Shown piece after piece: positions 14,965 through 22,101 of a DNA stretch of 36,308 nucleotides (the stretch's first letter is position 1; the number at the start of each line of letters is the position of its first letter). Position numbers and translations under genes: made by a program. Below the pieces are notes generated by a model. The model saw nothing but the letters and a program-made list of their open reading frames with translations, searched no databases and was not told the origin of the DNA. This DNA comes from RYN-230 sp036509255 (GTDB taxonomy: Bacteria; Actinomycetota; Actinomycetes; Streptosporangiales; Streptosporangiaceae), in assembly GCA_036509255.1 (NCBI GenBank), contig DATCFY010000202.1, forward strand, positions 1-36,308. The letters are read 5' to 3'.

Positions 14965-16163
14965 ACGCGCCAGGCATCGATGCTCCCACCCTCTGGCAGG
15001 TGACATACACCGTCGCGGGGGTCGCCGTCGCCTCGGCTGCGGCCGGCCTGCTCAGCGTCCGGCTGCTGGCGCGGCGGTCGCTGGCCACGCTCCTGTTCGT
15101 GGTGGCCGCGGTGGTGATCGTCAGCTCGATGGCCGGGGTCGGGGTCATCGCCTACAAGATGATGATCTCCACCGACGACCGGAACGTCGTGCTGGCCGTC
15201 GTGGTCATCGCGGGCCTGGCCGGTTTCGCGGTCGCGCTGCTGGTCGGCCACCGGGTCACCGCGGCCAGCCGGGTCCTGCTCGCCGCGGTCCGCAACGTCG
15301 GCAGCGTCGGCTACTACGAGCCACCCCAGACCCGCCTGCCGGCCGAGTTCGCCATCCTCTCGGACGAGCTGGCCACCGCACACGAGAAGCTCGCCGAGTC
15401 CCGCACCCGGGAGCGGGCCCTGGAGGCCAGCCGCCGGGAACTGGTCGCCTGGGTCAGCCACGACCTGCGCACCCCGCTGGCCGGGCTGCGGGCCATGGCG
15501 GAGGCGCTGGAGGACGGCGTGGTGGTCGATTTCGAGACGGTGAGCACCTACCACACGCAGATCCGCCGGGAGGCCGACCGGCTGTCCGCCATGATCGACG
15601 ACCTGTTCGAGCTGGCCCGCATCCACGCGGGCGCGCTGCGGCTGTCCCGCCGGCTGGTCGGGCTGGATGACCTGGTGGCGGAGGCCCTGGCCAGCACCGA
15701 GCCGCTGGCCCGCGCCAAGGGCGTACGGCTGCGCGGCTCCTCGGTCCGCGGACTGCCCGTCCTGGTCGACGCCGACGAGTTCGGCCGGGCGCTGCGCAAC
15801 CTGGTGACCAACGCGATCCGGCATACTCCGTCCGAGGGCATGGTCGAGGTCCAGGGCGACCTGCACCGGGGCATGGCCTGCGTCAGCGTGGTGGACGCCT
15901 GCGGCGGGATCCCGCCCGAGGCGCTCCCCCGGGTCTTCGACGTCGCGTTCCGCGCGGAGACAGCCCGCACCCCCGGCCCGGACAACAACGCCGGGCTCGG
16001 GCTCAGCATCGCCCGCGGCATCGTGGAGGCCCACGCGGGGCAGATCGCCGTGCAGAACATCGCCCGGGGCTGCCAGTTCGTGATCCGGCTGCCGCTGGCC
16101 CGGACGGCAGCCCAGCAGACCGCCCCGATCGTCGCGGAACCGGGGTACGCCCCGGCCGGCTGA
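14961..16163 (+). CDS. Sensor histidine kinase
   Basis: A 400-residue membrane sensor. Three hydrophobic helices lie at about residues 12-36, 41-66 and 77-97 with almost no external loop, so it may sense a signal in the membrane. A HAMP-like/coiled linker precedes the HisKA domain with His167 in the H box LVAWVSHDLRTPLAG. The ATPase domain has the N box LRNLVTNAIRHTP, G1 box DACGGIP (Gly to Cys at the usual third position, known in some actinobacterial kinases) and G2 box NNAGLGLSIARGIVEAHAG. Translation is coupled to the response regulator by the ATGA overlap. Confidence 0.9.
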   Translation: MNAPGIDAPTLWQVTYTVAGVAVASAAAGLLSVRLLARRSLATLLFVVAAVVIVSSMAGVGVIAYKMMISTDDRNVVLAVVVIAGLAGFAVALLVGHRVTAASRVLLAAVRNVGSVGYYEPPQTRLPAEFAILSDELATAHEKLAESRTRERALEASRRELVAWVSHDLRTPLAGLRAMAEALEDGVVVDFETVSTYHTQIRREADRLSAMIDDLFELARIHAGALRLSRRLVGLDDLVAEALASTEPLARAKGVRLRGSSVRGLPVLVDADEFGRALRNLVTNAIRHTPSEGMVEVQGDLHRGMACVSVVDACGGIPPEALPRVFDVAFRAETARTPGPDNNAGLGLSIARGIVEAHAGQIAVQNIARGCQFVIRLPLARTAAQQTAPIVAEPGYAPAG

Positions 16164-16185
16164 AGCTGGCTGAAGGTCCCGGGCC

Positions 16186-16201
16186 CGGGGCTTAGGCCCC
16201 G
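16186..16201. terminator. Short GC hairpin between convergent genes
   Basis: CGGGGC-TTAG-GCCCCG, a six-base-pair stem with a four-base loop that contains the stop codon of the epimerase gene. It may act for both the kinase gene and the epimerase gene. Confidence 0.4.
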
Positions 16202-17355
16202 CAGACCGGCTGGAGGTCCGCCTGCCCGGCGCCGTCATGCCCGGCGCTGGCCTGCCCGCGACCGGCCTGCCTGCCACCGGCCTGCCTGCCACCGGGATGG
16301 CCGCCAGTGGCCGGGCGGCGCAGCGGGGCGTGGGCGAACTCGGTCATCCCGTCGGCGAACCTCGTCTCGGCGCGGAAGCCGAGGCCGCGGACGGCCGCTT
16401 CGGGGGAGGCCACGATGTGCCGGACGTCGCCCAGCCGGTAGCGCCCGGTCACCGTGGGGGCGGGGCCGCCGAACGCACCGGCTAGCGCGGCCGCCATCTC
16501 GCCGACTGTGTGCGGCTCCCCGCTGGCCACGTTGAAGGCCCGCAGTGAACCCGGTACGCCGGCCCGCAGCGCAGCCAGGTTGGCCCGGGCCACGTCATGC
16601 ACGTGCACGAAGTCGCGGCGCTGCTGCCCATCCTCGTAGACCTGCGGCGACCGGCCGTCTTCCAGGGAAGACCGGAAGATCGCCGCCACGCCGGAGTACG
16701 GCGTGTCCCGCGGCATCCGCGGCCCGTACACGTTGTGGTACCGCAGCGCGACCGCGGACCCGCCGGTCATCCTGGCCCAGGTGGCGGCGAGATGTTCCTG
16801 GGCAAGCTTGCTGGCCGCGTAGGCGTTACGCGGGTCCAGCGGGGCGTCCTCGGTGACGGTGGCCACGGTCAGCGGTGCGGAGCACTGCGGGCAGCGGGGC
16901 TCGAAGCGGCCCGCCTCCAGATCGCTCACGTCCCGCGGGGCCGGGCGGACCCGGCCGTGCTCGGGGCAGTCGTAGGCGCCTTCGCCGTAGACCACCATGG
17001 ACGAGGCGATCACGAGGCGGGGCACGCCGCTGCGGCCCATGGCCTCGAGCAGTACCGCGGTGCCGGTCACGTTCACGTCGGAGTAGGCGGGCAGGTCGGC
17101 CAGGTCGACGCCCAGGCCGACCAGGGCGGCCTGGTGAACCACGACATCCGCGCCCGCCACCGCCCGGCGGACCGCGTCCGGGTCGCGGACGTCGCCCACG
17201 GCCAGGTCGAAGTCGTCCGGCAGGTAGTCGGGCCGCCCGGTGTGCACGGCCGGGGTCAGTGAGTCCAGGCCCTGGACCTCGTGGCCCGCGGCCCGCAGGC
17301 AATCGACTGCGTGGGAGCCGATGAAACCAGCGGCTCCGGTGACCAGTATTCGCAT
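16192..17355 (-). CDS. NAD-dependent sugar epimerase/dehydratase with Cys-rich insert
   Basis: A 387-residue extended short-chain dehydrogenase. The NAD-binding motif GAAGFIGSH is at residues 7-15, the catalytic serine region is VIASSMVVYG, and the catalytic pair is YAASK. After VVYG comes an insert of about 50 residues with cysteines in YDCPEHG and RCPQC, which could bind zinc; this insert is known in actinobacterial relatives annotated as dTDP-rhamnose 4-epimerase-like proteins. Substrate unproven. The C-terminus is a Gly/Gln/Arg-rich tail of about 30 residues encoded by 15-bp tandem repeats. It is divergent from the GT2 gene, so both may answer to the regulatory repeat at 17424. Confidence 0.85.
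   Translation of the reverse strand: MRILVTGAAGFIGSHAVDCLRAAGHEVQGLDSLTPAVHTGRPDYLPDDFDLAVGDVRDPDAVRRAVAGADVVVHQAALVGLGVDLADLPAYSDVNVTGTAVLLEAMGRSGVPRLVIASSMVVYGEGAYDCPEHGRVRPAPRDVSDLEAGRFEPRCPQCSAPLTVATVTEDAPLDPRNAYAASKLAQEHLAATWARMTGGSAVALRYHNVYGPRMPRDTPYSGVAAIFRSSLEDGRSPQVYEDGQQRRDFVHVHDVARANLAALRAGVPGSLRAFNVASGEPHTVGEMAAALAGAFGGPAPTVTGRYRLGDVRHIVASPEAAVRGLGFRAETRFADGMTEFAHAPLRRPATGGHPGGRQAGGRQAGRGQASAGHDGAGQADLQPVCGA
16246..16305. repeat. 15-bp tandem repeat in the epimerase tail
   Basis: Four 15-base units (for example ACCGGCCTGCCTGCC twice, at 16261 and 16276, with diverged copies on each side) encode a repeated Gly-Arg-Gln-Ala-Gly type pentapeptide. Confidence 0.8.
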
Positions 17356-17423
17356 GGCAGCAGCGAATCACGCGGTCAAGCTGGGCTGATACGGTGCGGG
17401 GCGATACGTCACAGCTCTGTAAG

Positions 17424-17452
17424 GGTCAATAACGGTCCGTCCGGGCTACTGT
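17424..17452 (+). promoter_or_regulatory. Candidate response-regulator box and leaderless promoter of the GT2 operon
   Basis: GGTC at 17424 and 17434 (ten bases apart, with TAA between) is followed nine bases later by TACTGT (17447-17452) and, six bases after that, the ATG at 17459. The repeat occupies the -35 position, as in class II activation by PhoB-like regulators. The same 19-base block is found upstream of the methyltransferase gene. Confidence 0.5.
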
Positions 17453-17458
17453 CGCGCC

Positions 17459-18109
17459 ATGAGGATCGACGTCATCCTGCCCTGCCTGAACGAGGCCGAG
17501 GCGCTGCCCTGGGTTCTGTCGCGGATGCCGGCCGGCTTTCACCCCATCGTGGCCGATAACGGCTCGACCGACGGGTCGGGTGCCATCGCCGCCGCCCACG
17601 GGGCCACGGTCGTCCGGGTGCCGCAGCGCGGGTTCGGCGCCGCCTGCCACGCGGGACTGGTCGCGGCGACCAGCGACATCGTCTGCTTCATGGACGCGGA
17701 CGCCTCGCTCAACCCCTATGACCTGCCCCAGGTGGCCGACCCGGTCCGGCTCGGCCACGCCGACCTGATGCTGGGCCGCCGGATGACCCGCACCCTGGGC
17801 AGCTGGCCCGTGCACGCCCGGATCGCGAACAAGGTCCTCGCCGCTGAGCTTCGCCGCCGCACCGGGGTGCGCCTGCGCGACCTCGGGCCGATGCGCTGCG
17901 CACGCCGTGACCAGCTCCTCAGGCTGGGGCTCACCGACCGGCGCTTCGGCTACCCGCTGGAGATGGTGATGGCTGCGGCCGTCGCCGATTGGAGGATCGA
18001 CGAGGTGGATATCCCCTACCTGCCGCGGTCTGGGCGGTCCAAGGTCACCGGCACCGTGGGCGGGACGGTGCGGACCGTCCGGGACATGCGCCGGGTGCTC
18101 GCCTCATGA
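17459..18109 (+). CDS. GT2 family glycosyltransferase (polyprenyl-phosphate sugar synthase-like)
   Basis: A 216-residue cytoplasmic GT-A enzyme. It begins with the family start VILPCLNEAEALP, has ADNGSTDGSG for nucleotide binding and the metal-binding DAD (79-81) in CFMDADASLNP. No membrane helices follow, so it is a short form like dolichol/polyprenyl-phosphate glucose or mannose synthases. It could supply the lipid-linked donor used by the GT-C enzyme at 11956 (inference from context). It overlaps the next gene (ATGA). Confidence 0.87.
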   Translation: MRIDVILPCLNEAEALPWVLSRMPAGFHPIVADNGSTDGSGAIAAAHGATVVRVPQRGFGAACHAGLVAATSDIVCFMDADASLNPYDLPQVADPVRLGHADLMLGRRMTRTLGSWPVHARIANKVLAAELRRRTGVRLRDLGPMRCARRDQLLRLGLTDRRFGYPLEMVMAAAVADWRIDEVDIPYLPRSGRSKVTGTVGGTVRTVRDMRRVLAS

Positions 18110-18876
18110 GTGACGCCACAATCAGCGCCGGCGCCCTCGCGGCCCAGCTCATCGTGCTGGCCAAGGCGCCCGTGCCGGGCCGGGTCAAGACGCGGCTCAC
18201 CCCGCCGTTCACTCCGCAGGAAGCCGCCATGCTGGCCGAGGCCGCGCTGGCCGACACGCTGGAGGCCGGGGCCGGTGCCTCCTTCGCCCGGCACACGCTG
18301 ACCCTGGATGACCAGCGGGCCGCACCGGGTACGTTGCGGGCCGAGCTGCCGCCCCGGTTCGAGGTATCGCCGCAGCGGGGGCAGGGGCTGGACGAGCGGA
18401 TCGCCGCCGCCTTCGACGACGCCTACGCGCAGCTCGCCCTGCCCGTCGTGCTGATCGGCATGGATACCCCCCAGGTCACCCCCGGGCTGCTGGAAACGGT
18501 GGCGCAGCCACTGGCCGCCGGGGATGCGGACGCGGTGTTCGGGCCGGCCGAGGACGGCGGCTTCTGGCTGCTCGGCCTGCGCCGGCCCGATCCGGGGCTG
18601 ATCCTGGGCGTGCCGATGTCGGAAGATCACACCGGCCGGGTCCAGCTGGACCGGCTCCGGGACGCGGGCCTGCGGGTCCGGCAGGTGCCGGAGCTTCTCG
18701 ACGTGGACACGGCAGCGGACGCGGAACGCGTCGCCCGGCAGGCTCCCGGCAGCCGGTTCGCCGCCACCCTGGCTACCCTGCTCCGGGGCGATCTCGCCCA
18801 GCCGGCCCTCACCGGGCGCCACCATCAGGCCCGGACGGCCCCGCCGGCCTCCCTCCGGGTAACCACCACCGGGTAA
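18106..18876 (+). CDS. DUF2064 / TIGR04282 family glycosyltransferase-like protein
   Basis: A 256-residue protein with the family start LIVLAKAPVPGRVKTRLTPP, the QRGQGLDERI segment, IGMDTPQVTP and GPAEDGGFWLLGL. The fold is GT-A nucleotidyltransferase-like, and family members sit next to GT2 genes in many bacteria, as here; the reaction is not established. The ATG overlaps the GT2 stop. The last residues run into a tandem repeat whose second copy provides the TAA stop. Confidence 0.85.
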   Translation: MSDATISAGALAAQLIVLAKAPVPGRVKTRLTPPFTPQEAAMLAEAALADTLEAGAGASFARHTLTLDDQRAAPGTLRAELPPRFEVSPQRGQGLDERIAAAFDDAYAQLALPVVLIGMDTPQVTPGLLETVAQPLAAGDADAVFGPAEDGGFWLLGLRRPDPGLILGVPMSEDHTGRVQLDRLRDAGLRVRQVPELLDVDTAADAERVARQAPGSRFAATLATLLRGDLAQPALTGRHHQARTAPPASLRVTTTG

Positions 18877-18912
18877 GCACCATTGCGGGTAAGCACCACC
18901 GGGTAAGCACCG
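18856..18912. repeat. Tandem CGGGTAAGCACC repeat at the end of the DUF2064 gene
   Basis: Four units beginning at 18856, 18870, 18886 and 18900 (14-16 bases each). The second unit carries the stop codon of the DUF2064 gene. The rest of 18877-19061 holds no gene that I can see. Confidence 0.75.
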
Positions 18913-19061
18913 CTGCCGGGCTGGTCCGCTCGGCGGCCTGGCGGGCGGCTGGGCGGCGGCCGGGCGGTCCCCCTGACCACGCGGGCACCAGCTGCCTCTC
19001 TGGTCTCGCAGGGTGGGCGGCGTGTGCATGAATCCCCGCGTCCGGGGCCACCCATGGATCC

Positions 19062-19904
19062 TTAACGGCCAGGCTGGTGGCCCCGCGGTGAGCCGGGCCC
19101 CGCAGACCGCCGCACCGGGAGGCCTGGGTGACGGCGCGGGCCGGCGGGTAAGCCCACCGGCTGGGCGGCCAGGCGGGCCGCGGCGCGGTCGGCGGCGATC
19201 AGCCGGTAGCAGAGTTCCACCAGCAGGAGGCCGACTATCGAGTCGAGCACAGCTTCACCGACCGAGCGGACGACCAGGGTGGTCAGCACGTCCGCGGCAC
19301 CGGACGGATCGGGCAGGACCCCCACGATCCCGTTGGCCAGCAGCAGCGGCAGCGTCGCGAACGCCACGACCCGCCAGAAATGCGGCCCGACCAGGTGCGC
19401 GGACCGGCGCAGGCCCGCCAGCACGGAACGGTCTTCGATCTCGATGACCGGCCCCACCACAGCCAGCAGGGTGACGGCGATCAGCCCGGGAACGACCAGG
19501 GCCAGCAGACCGACGAGGATGATCAAGGTGACCAGCAGGTCGGCCAGGATCAGTGAGCCCCAGGGCAGCGACCGCAGCACGTCGCGGATCCGGGTGCGGT
19601 GTGCGTCCTGCTCGGTCTCCCCGTGCTTCGTGCCCCCGTGCTCGGTGGTACTGACCAGCCGGCCCAGGAAGCCGGACAGGAACACCGCACCGAGCAGGCT
19701 GACGGTCGAGGTGGACAGGGAGCTGGCCAGCGCCGTGGCCAGGTCGGCCCGGCCGAGGAGATGATCGGCGGCCAGCTCCGCCAGCACGGTCACGGCGGAC
19801 ACCACGACCGAGACGGCCAGGATCTGCCAGGCATGCCGCCGGGCGGTGCGTACGACCGCGGCGGCGATCGGCCGGAACCGCAGCGTCGCATCGCGTGACG
19901 TCAT
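19062..19904 (-). CDS. Multi-pass membrane protein (GPDPase_memb/YciC-like)
   Basis: A 280-residue membrane protein with about six hydrophobic segments. The central part, VVPGLIAVTLLAVVGPVIEIEDRSVLAGLRR-like sequence followed by SAHLVGPHFWRV, has the pattern of the membrane domain found in glycerophosphodiester-phosphodiesterase membrane proteins and YciC. No catalytic residues are evident. The C-terminal 40 residues are polar and Pro/Arg/Gly-rich. It is the second gene of an operon, 11 bases after the asparagine-synthase-like gene, and its start codon lies within a perfect hairpin, so its translation probably depends on ribosomes finishing the upstream gene. Confidence 0.75.
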   Translation of the reverse strand: MTSRDATLRFRPIAAAVVRTARRHAWQILAVSVVVSAVTVLAELAADHLLGRADLATALASSLSTSTVSLLGAVFLSGFLGRLVSTTEHGGTKHGETEQDAHRTRIRDVLRSLPWGSLILADLLVTLIILVGLLALVVPGLIAVTLLAVVGPVIEIEDRSVLAGLRRSAHLVGPHFWRVVAFATLPLLLANGIVGVLPDPSGAADVLTTLVVRSVGEAVLDSIVGLLLVELCYRLIAADRAAARLAAQPVGLPAGPRRHPGLPVRRSAGPGSPRGHQPGR

Positions 19905-19916
19905 GAGACGTCACGC
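19893..19916 (-). promoter_or_regulatory. Hairpin spanning a stop/start junction
   Basis: A perfect 10-bp inverted repeat (19893-19902 with 19907-19916, arm GCGTGACGTC) and four-base loop. In the mRNA the loop carries the AU of the downstream start codon and the first base of the upstream TAG pairs at the base of the stem. It covers the whole region where a ribosome binding site would be. Confidence 0.6.
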
Positions 19917-21862
19917 TACGTGATGAACACCTCGCTGGCGTTCGCCGGGGCACCCAGCATCTCGGCGATGACCTGGAGATTAGCCAGGAAGCCCACGGTG
20001 GTGACGTCGGCCCCGAGGGTCCCGGAGAGCATTTCCGCCACCCAGCCGGGGTCGACCATCCCGCACCCGGACACTCCGTCCAGCTGGGCGGGCTCGCGGC
20101 GCCAGTAGGCCAGCACCGCGGCGGCCAGCGCCGGCGCCCCAGCCGCGTGCCGCCCGGTGCGCCGCACGCGCTGCCGGACCTTGCTCGCCACCTTGCGCCT
20201 GGTCACCCGCTGCGACTGCAGGCGGGCCGCTGTCCCCCCCGAAGCCAGGGTGGCAGGGATGTAGCCGGATTCCAGCGGCAGCCGGGCCAGGGCCGGATCG
20301 AGCTCGGCCAGGACCATGGCCATGAACCGGGAACCCCGCTTGCCCTCGGGCGGGCACGCCCGGGCCTGCGCGACGAACCGGGGGTGCAGCAACGACCCAA
20401 GCAGCGTCTGCTCGGTGCCAGCCACGGTCAGCCGCAGCCCCGCCCAGCGGGCCAGCCGCTCCCGCAGGTAGAACTCGTCCGTGGCGGTCAGCCAGTCGCA
20501 GTCGTATCCGGTGATGATTTCCCGCAGCCGGGTGAAAGCCCGCTCCCGCGCCCAGTCGGCCAGGCTGGGCCCGAGGCACCCGGAGGCGACCACCTCGTTG
20601 GTGAGCAGCCGCCACCGGGCCAGCCGGTCCACCAGCACCCGGTCGGCGGCCGCCTGCTGACGCTGGCCCGGATAGTAGAAGCCTCGGGCGACCTCGCCGC
20701 CCATGCCGTGGATCCGGGGCCCTCCGCCCAGCCCCCGCTCAGCCCAGTCCAGGACGGCCTGCGCGACCGGGTTCCCCGAGCAGTCGTGCCTGATCGCGGC
20801 CTGGCGCACCAGCTGGTACGCCTCCGCCGGGTCGAGACCGGCCAGGCCGTCCAGGGGGACCGTCTCGTGGTCCAGCCCGTCGCGCAGGGCCAGCTGCCGG
20901 GCGATCACGCCGTCCGGGCTGCCGGCCTCGTCCAGGGTGACGGCCCGGATGCCGGCGCGCCGCGCGGGCGGGATCGCGGCCAGCTGAACCCGCGAATCGA
21001 GTCCGCCGGAGAGCTGGAGCACGAGGTCCGGGTGCTGCTCCAGGTAATCGGAGCTCAGGCTGCGGAGCAGCCCGGCGGTGGACCGGGCCAGATCCGCCAG
21101 GGCCTGCGGGGCCCCGGCCTGCGGCTTACCACCCTGCGGCGCCCCACCCTGTGACACTCCAGACTGGGACGCACCAGCCTGAGACGGGCGTGACGTCAGG
21201 CAGGAGCCGGCGTACTGGCCGAGGCGCACGGTCCCGGCGACCAGCGCGCAGAGGCCGCCCGGGCCGAGCTTGTGCACGCCCGCGAACGGCGTGGCGCAGC
21301 CGAGGTGAAAACCGAGCTGGCCGCAAACGGCCAGCGCTTCCCTATCCAGCCCGGCCCCGGCCAGGTAGGCGAGCGCCAGGCTGGAGGTGCCCATCGCGGC
21401 CCAGCCGTCTCCCTGGCACCAGTACAGGTGCCGGTGACCGAGCTGGTCGGTGGCGGCGAGCACGGGCTGGCCCGGGCCGGCGCAGCAGACCACCGCGAAC
21501 GGCGGGGTCAGGCCGGCCATCACCCGGGTGGCGTCCGGGCCGGCGGACAGCGGCTCCTGCCTCGGGTCGGGCAGCAGCGCGCCGATCTCCGCGGCCGCCG
21601 GGGCGCTGTGCGGCAGCCGGGCGAGCAGGATCGCGAACCCGGCTCCTGGCCCGGTCCGGCTGTCCCCGGGACCGGGCCCGGTCAGCCACACCTGGGTATC
21701 CCCACCGCCGGCCGTGACGGGGGAAGCATCGGTAAGCATCGCGGCCGCCACCCGTACCCGGAGTTCCCCACCGGGGCCGCGGCGATCCAGCCTGCCGCCA
21801 CCAGCCGAGGAAACGGCCAGGAACGCCTTCGGAAGACGGGCGGCGGGCTCAGCCGGAGCCAT
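19916..21862 (-). CDS. Asparagine-synthase-like amidotransferase
   Basis: A 648-residue protein with the two-part build of class B asparagine synthetases. The N-terminal half looks like the Ntn glutaminase fold (TDQLGHRHLYW, SSLALAYLAG) but has no Met-Cys start, so it should not hydrolyse glutamine. The C-terminal half has the ATP pyrophosphatase loop LQLSGGLDSR and downstream segments of the synthetase. This pattern is shared by beta-lactam synthetase and lasso-peptide cyclases, so it may activate a carboxylate and join it to another amine; no precursor-peptide gene is visible nearby. A Ser/Pro-Gln-Gly repeat separates the halves. ATG 21862 has AGGG upstream. Confidence 0.8.
   Translation of the reverse strand: MAPAEPAARLPKAFLAVSSAGGGRLDRRGPGGELRVRVAAAMLTDASPVTAGGGDTQVWLTGPGPGDSRTGPGAGFAILLARLPHSAPAAAEIGALLPDPRQEPLSAGPDATRVMAGLTPPFAVVCCAGPGQPVLAATDQLGHRHLYWCQGDGWAAMGTSSLALAYLAGAGLDREALAVCGQLGFHLGCATPFAGVHKLGPGGLCALVAGTVRLGQYAGSCLTSRPSQAGASQSGVSQGGAPQGGKPQAGAPQALADLARSTAGLLRSLSSDYLEQHPDLVLQLSGGLDSRVQLAAIPPARRAGIRAVTLDEAGSPDGVIARQLALRDGLDHETVPLDGLAGLDPAEAYQLVRQAAIRHDCSGNPVAQAVLDWAERGLGGGPRIHGMGGEVARGFYYPGQRQQAAADRVLVDRLARWRLLTNEVVASGCLGPSLADWARERAFTRLREIITGYDCDWLTATDEFYLRERLARWAGLRLTVAGTEQTLLGSLLHPRFVAQARACPPEGKRGSRFMAMVLAELDPALARLPLESGYIPATLASGGTAARLQSQRVTRRKVASKVRQRVRRTGRHAAGAPALAAAVLAYWRREPAQLDGVSGCGMVDPGWVAEMLSGTLGADVTTVGFLANLQVIAEMLGAPANASEVFIT
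21107..21181. repeat. 15-bp tandem repeat in the linker of the asparagine-synthase-like gene
   Basis: Five diverged 15-base units (starts 21107, 21122, 21137, 21152, 21167; for example CGGCGCCCCACCCTG) encode a repeated pentapeptide of the type SQ/PQ-x-G-A between the glutaminase-like and synthetase domains. Confidence 0.7.
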
Positions 21863-22036
21863 GGGTGCCCTGATTGCGGACTGCCGTCACGAGTTCCCCC
21901 TCCGCGCCCTTCCCCAGCACTTCCGCGACAGTAGTGGGCAGACAGCCGGAAATTGGGGGAGATCTGCAAACAGGCTGTGGGTTTCTTCTGAGTGTCCGGA
22001 CCAGCTCCCATCCGGCTGGGACAGCCGGGTGCAGCA

Positions 22037-22072
22037 CAGCGCGGCGGCACCGGATCCGGTGCCGCCGCGCTG
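22037..22072. terminator. 36-base perfect palindrome, terminator of the sulfoquinovose-synthase-like gene
   Basis: The sequence from 22037 to 22072 is a perfect palindrome centred on GGATCC (arm CAGCGCGGCGGCACCGGA). It lies 29 bases past the stop of the gene at 22102 and before the asparagine-synthase-like gene, so it separates two transcription units. The rest of 21863-22101 shows no gene. Confidence 0.7.
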
Positions 22073-22101
22073 GGTGGAACTCAGCGAGCCCTGCTGGGCT
22101 G

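Noticed and set aside
14943..16292. Minus-strand frame of 449 codons opposite the histidine kinase
   Set aside because: The plus-strand kinase has all catalytic boxes; the antisense frame has none.
18856..18912. Possible CRISPR-like array
   Set aside because: The units are 14-16 bases and directly adjacent with no unique spacers, so this is a simple tandem repeat.
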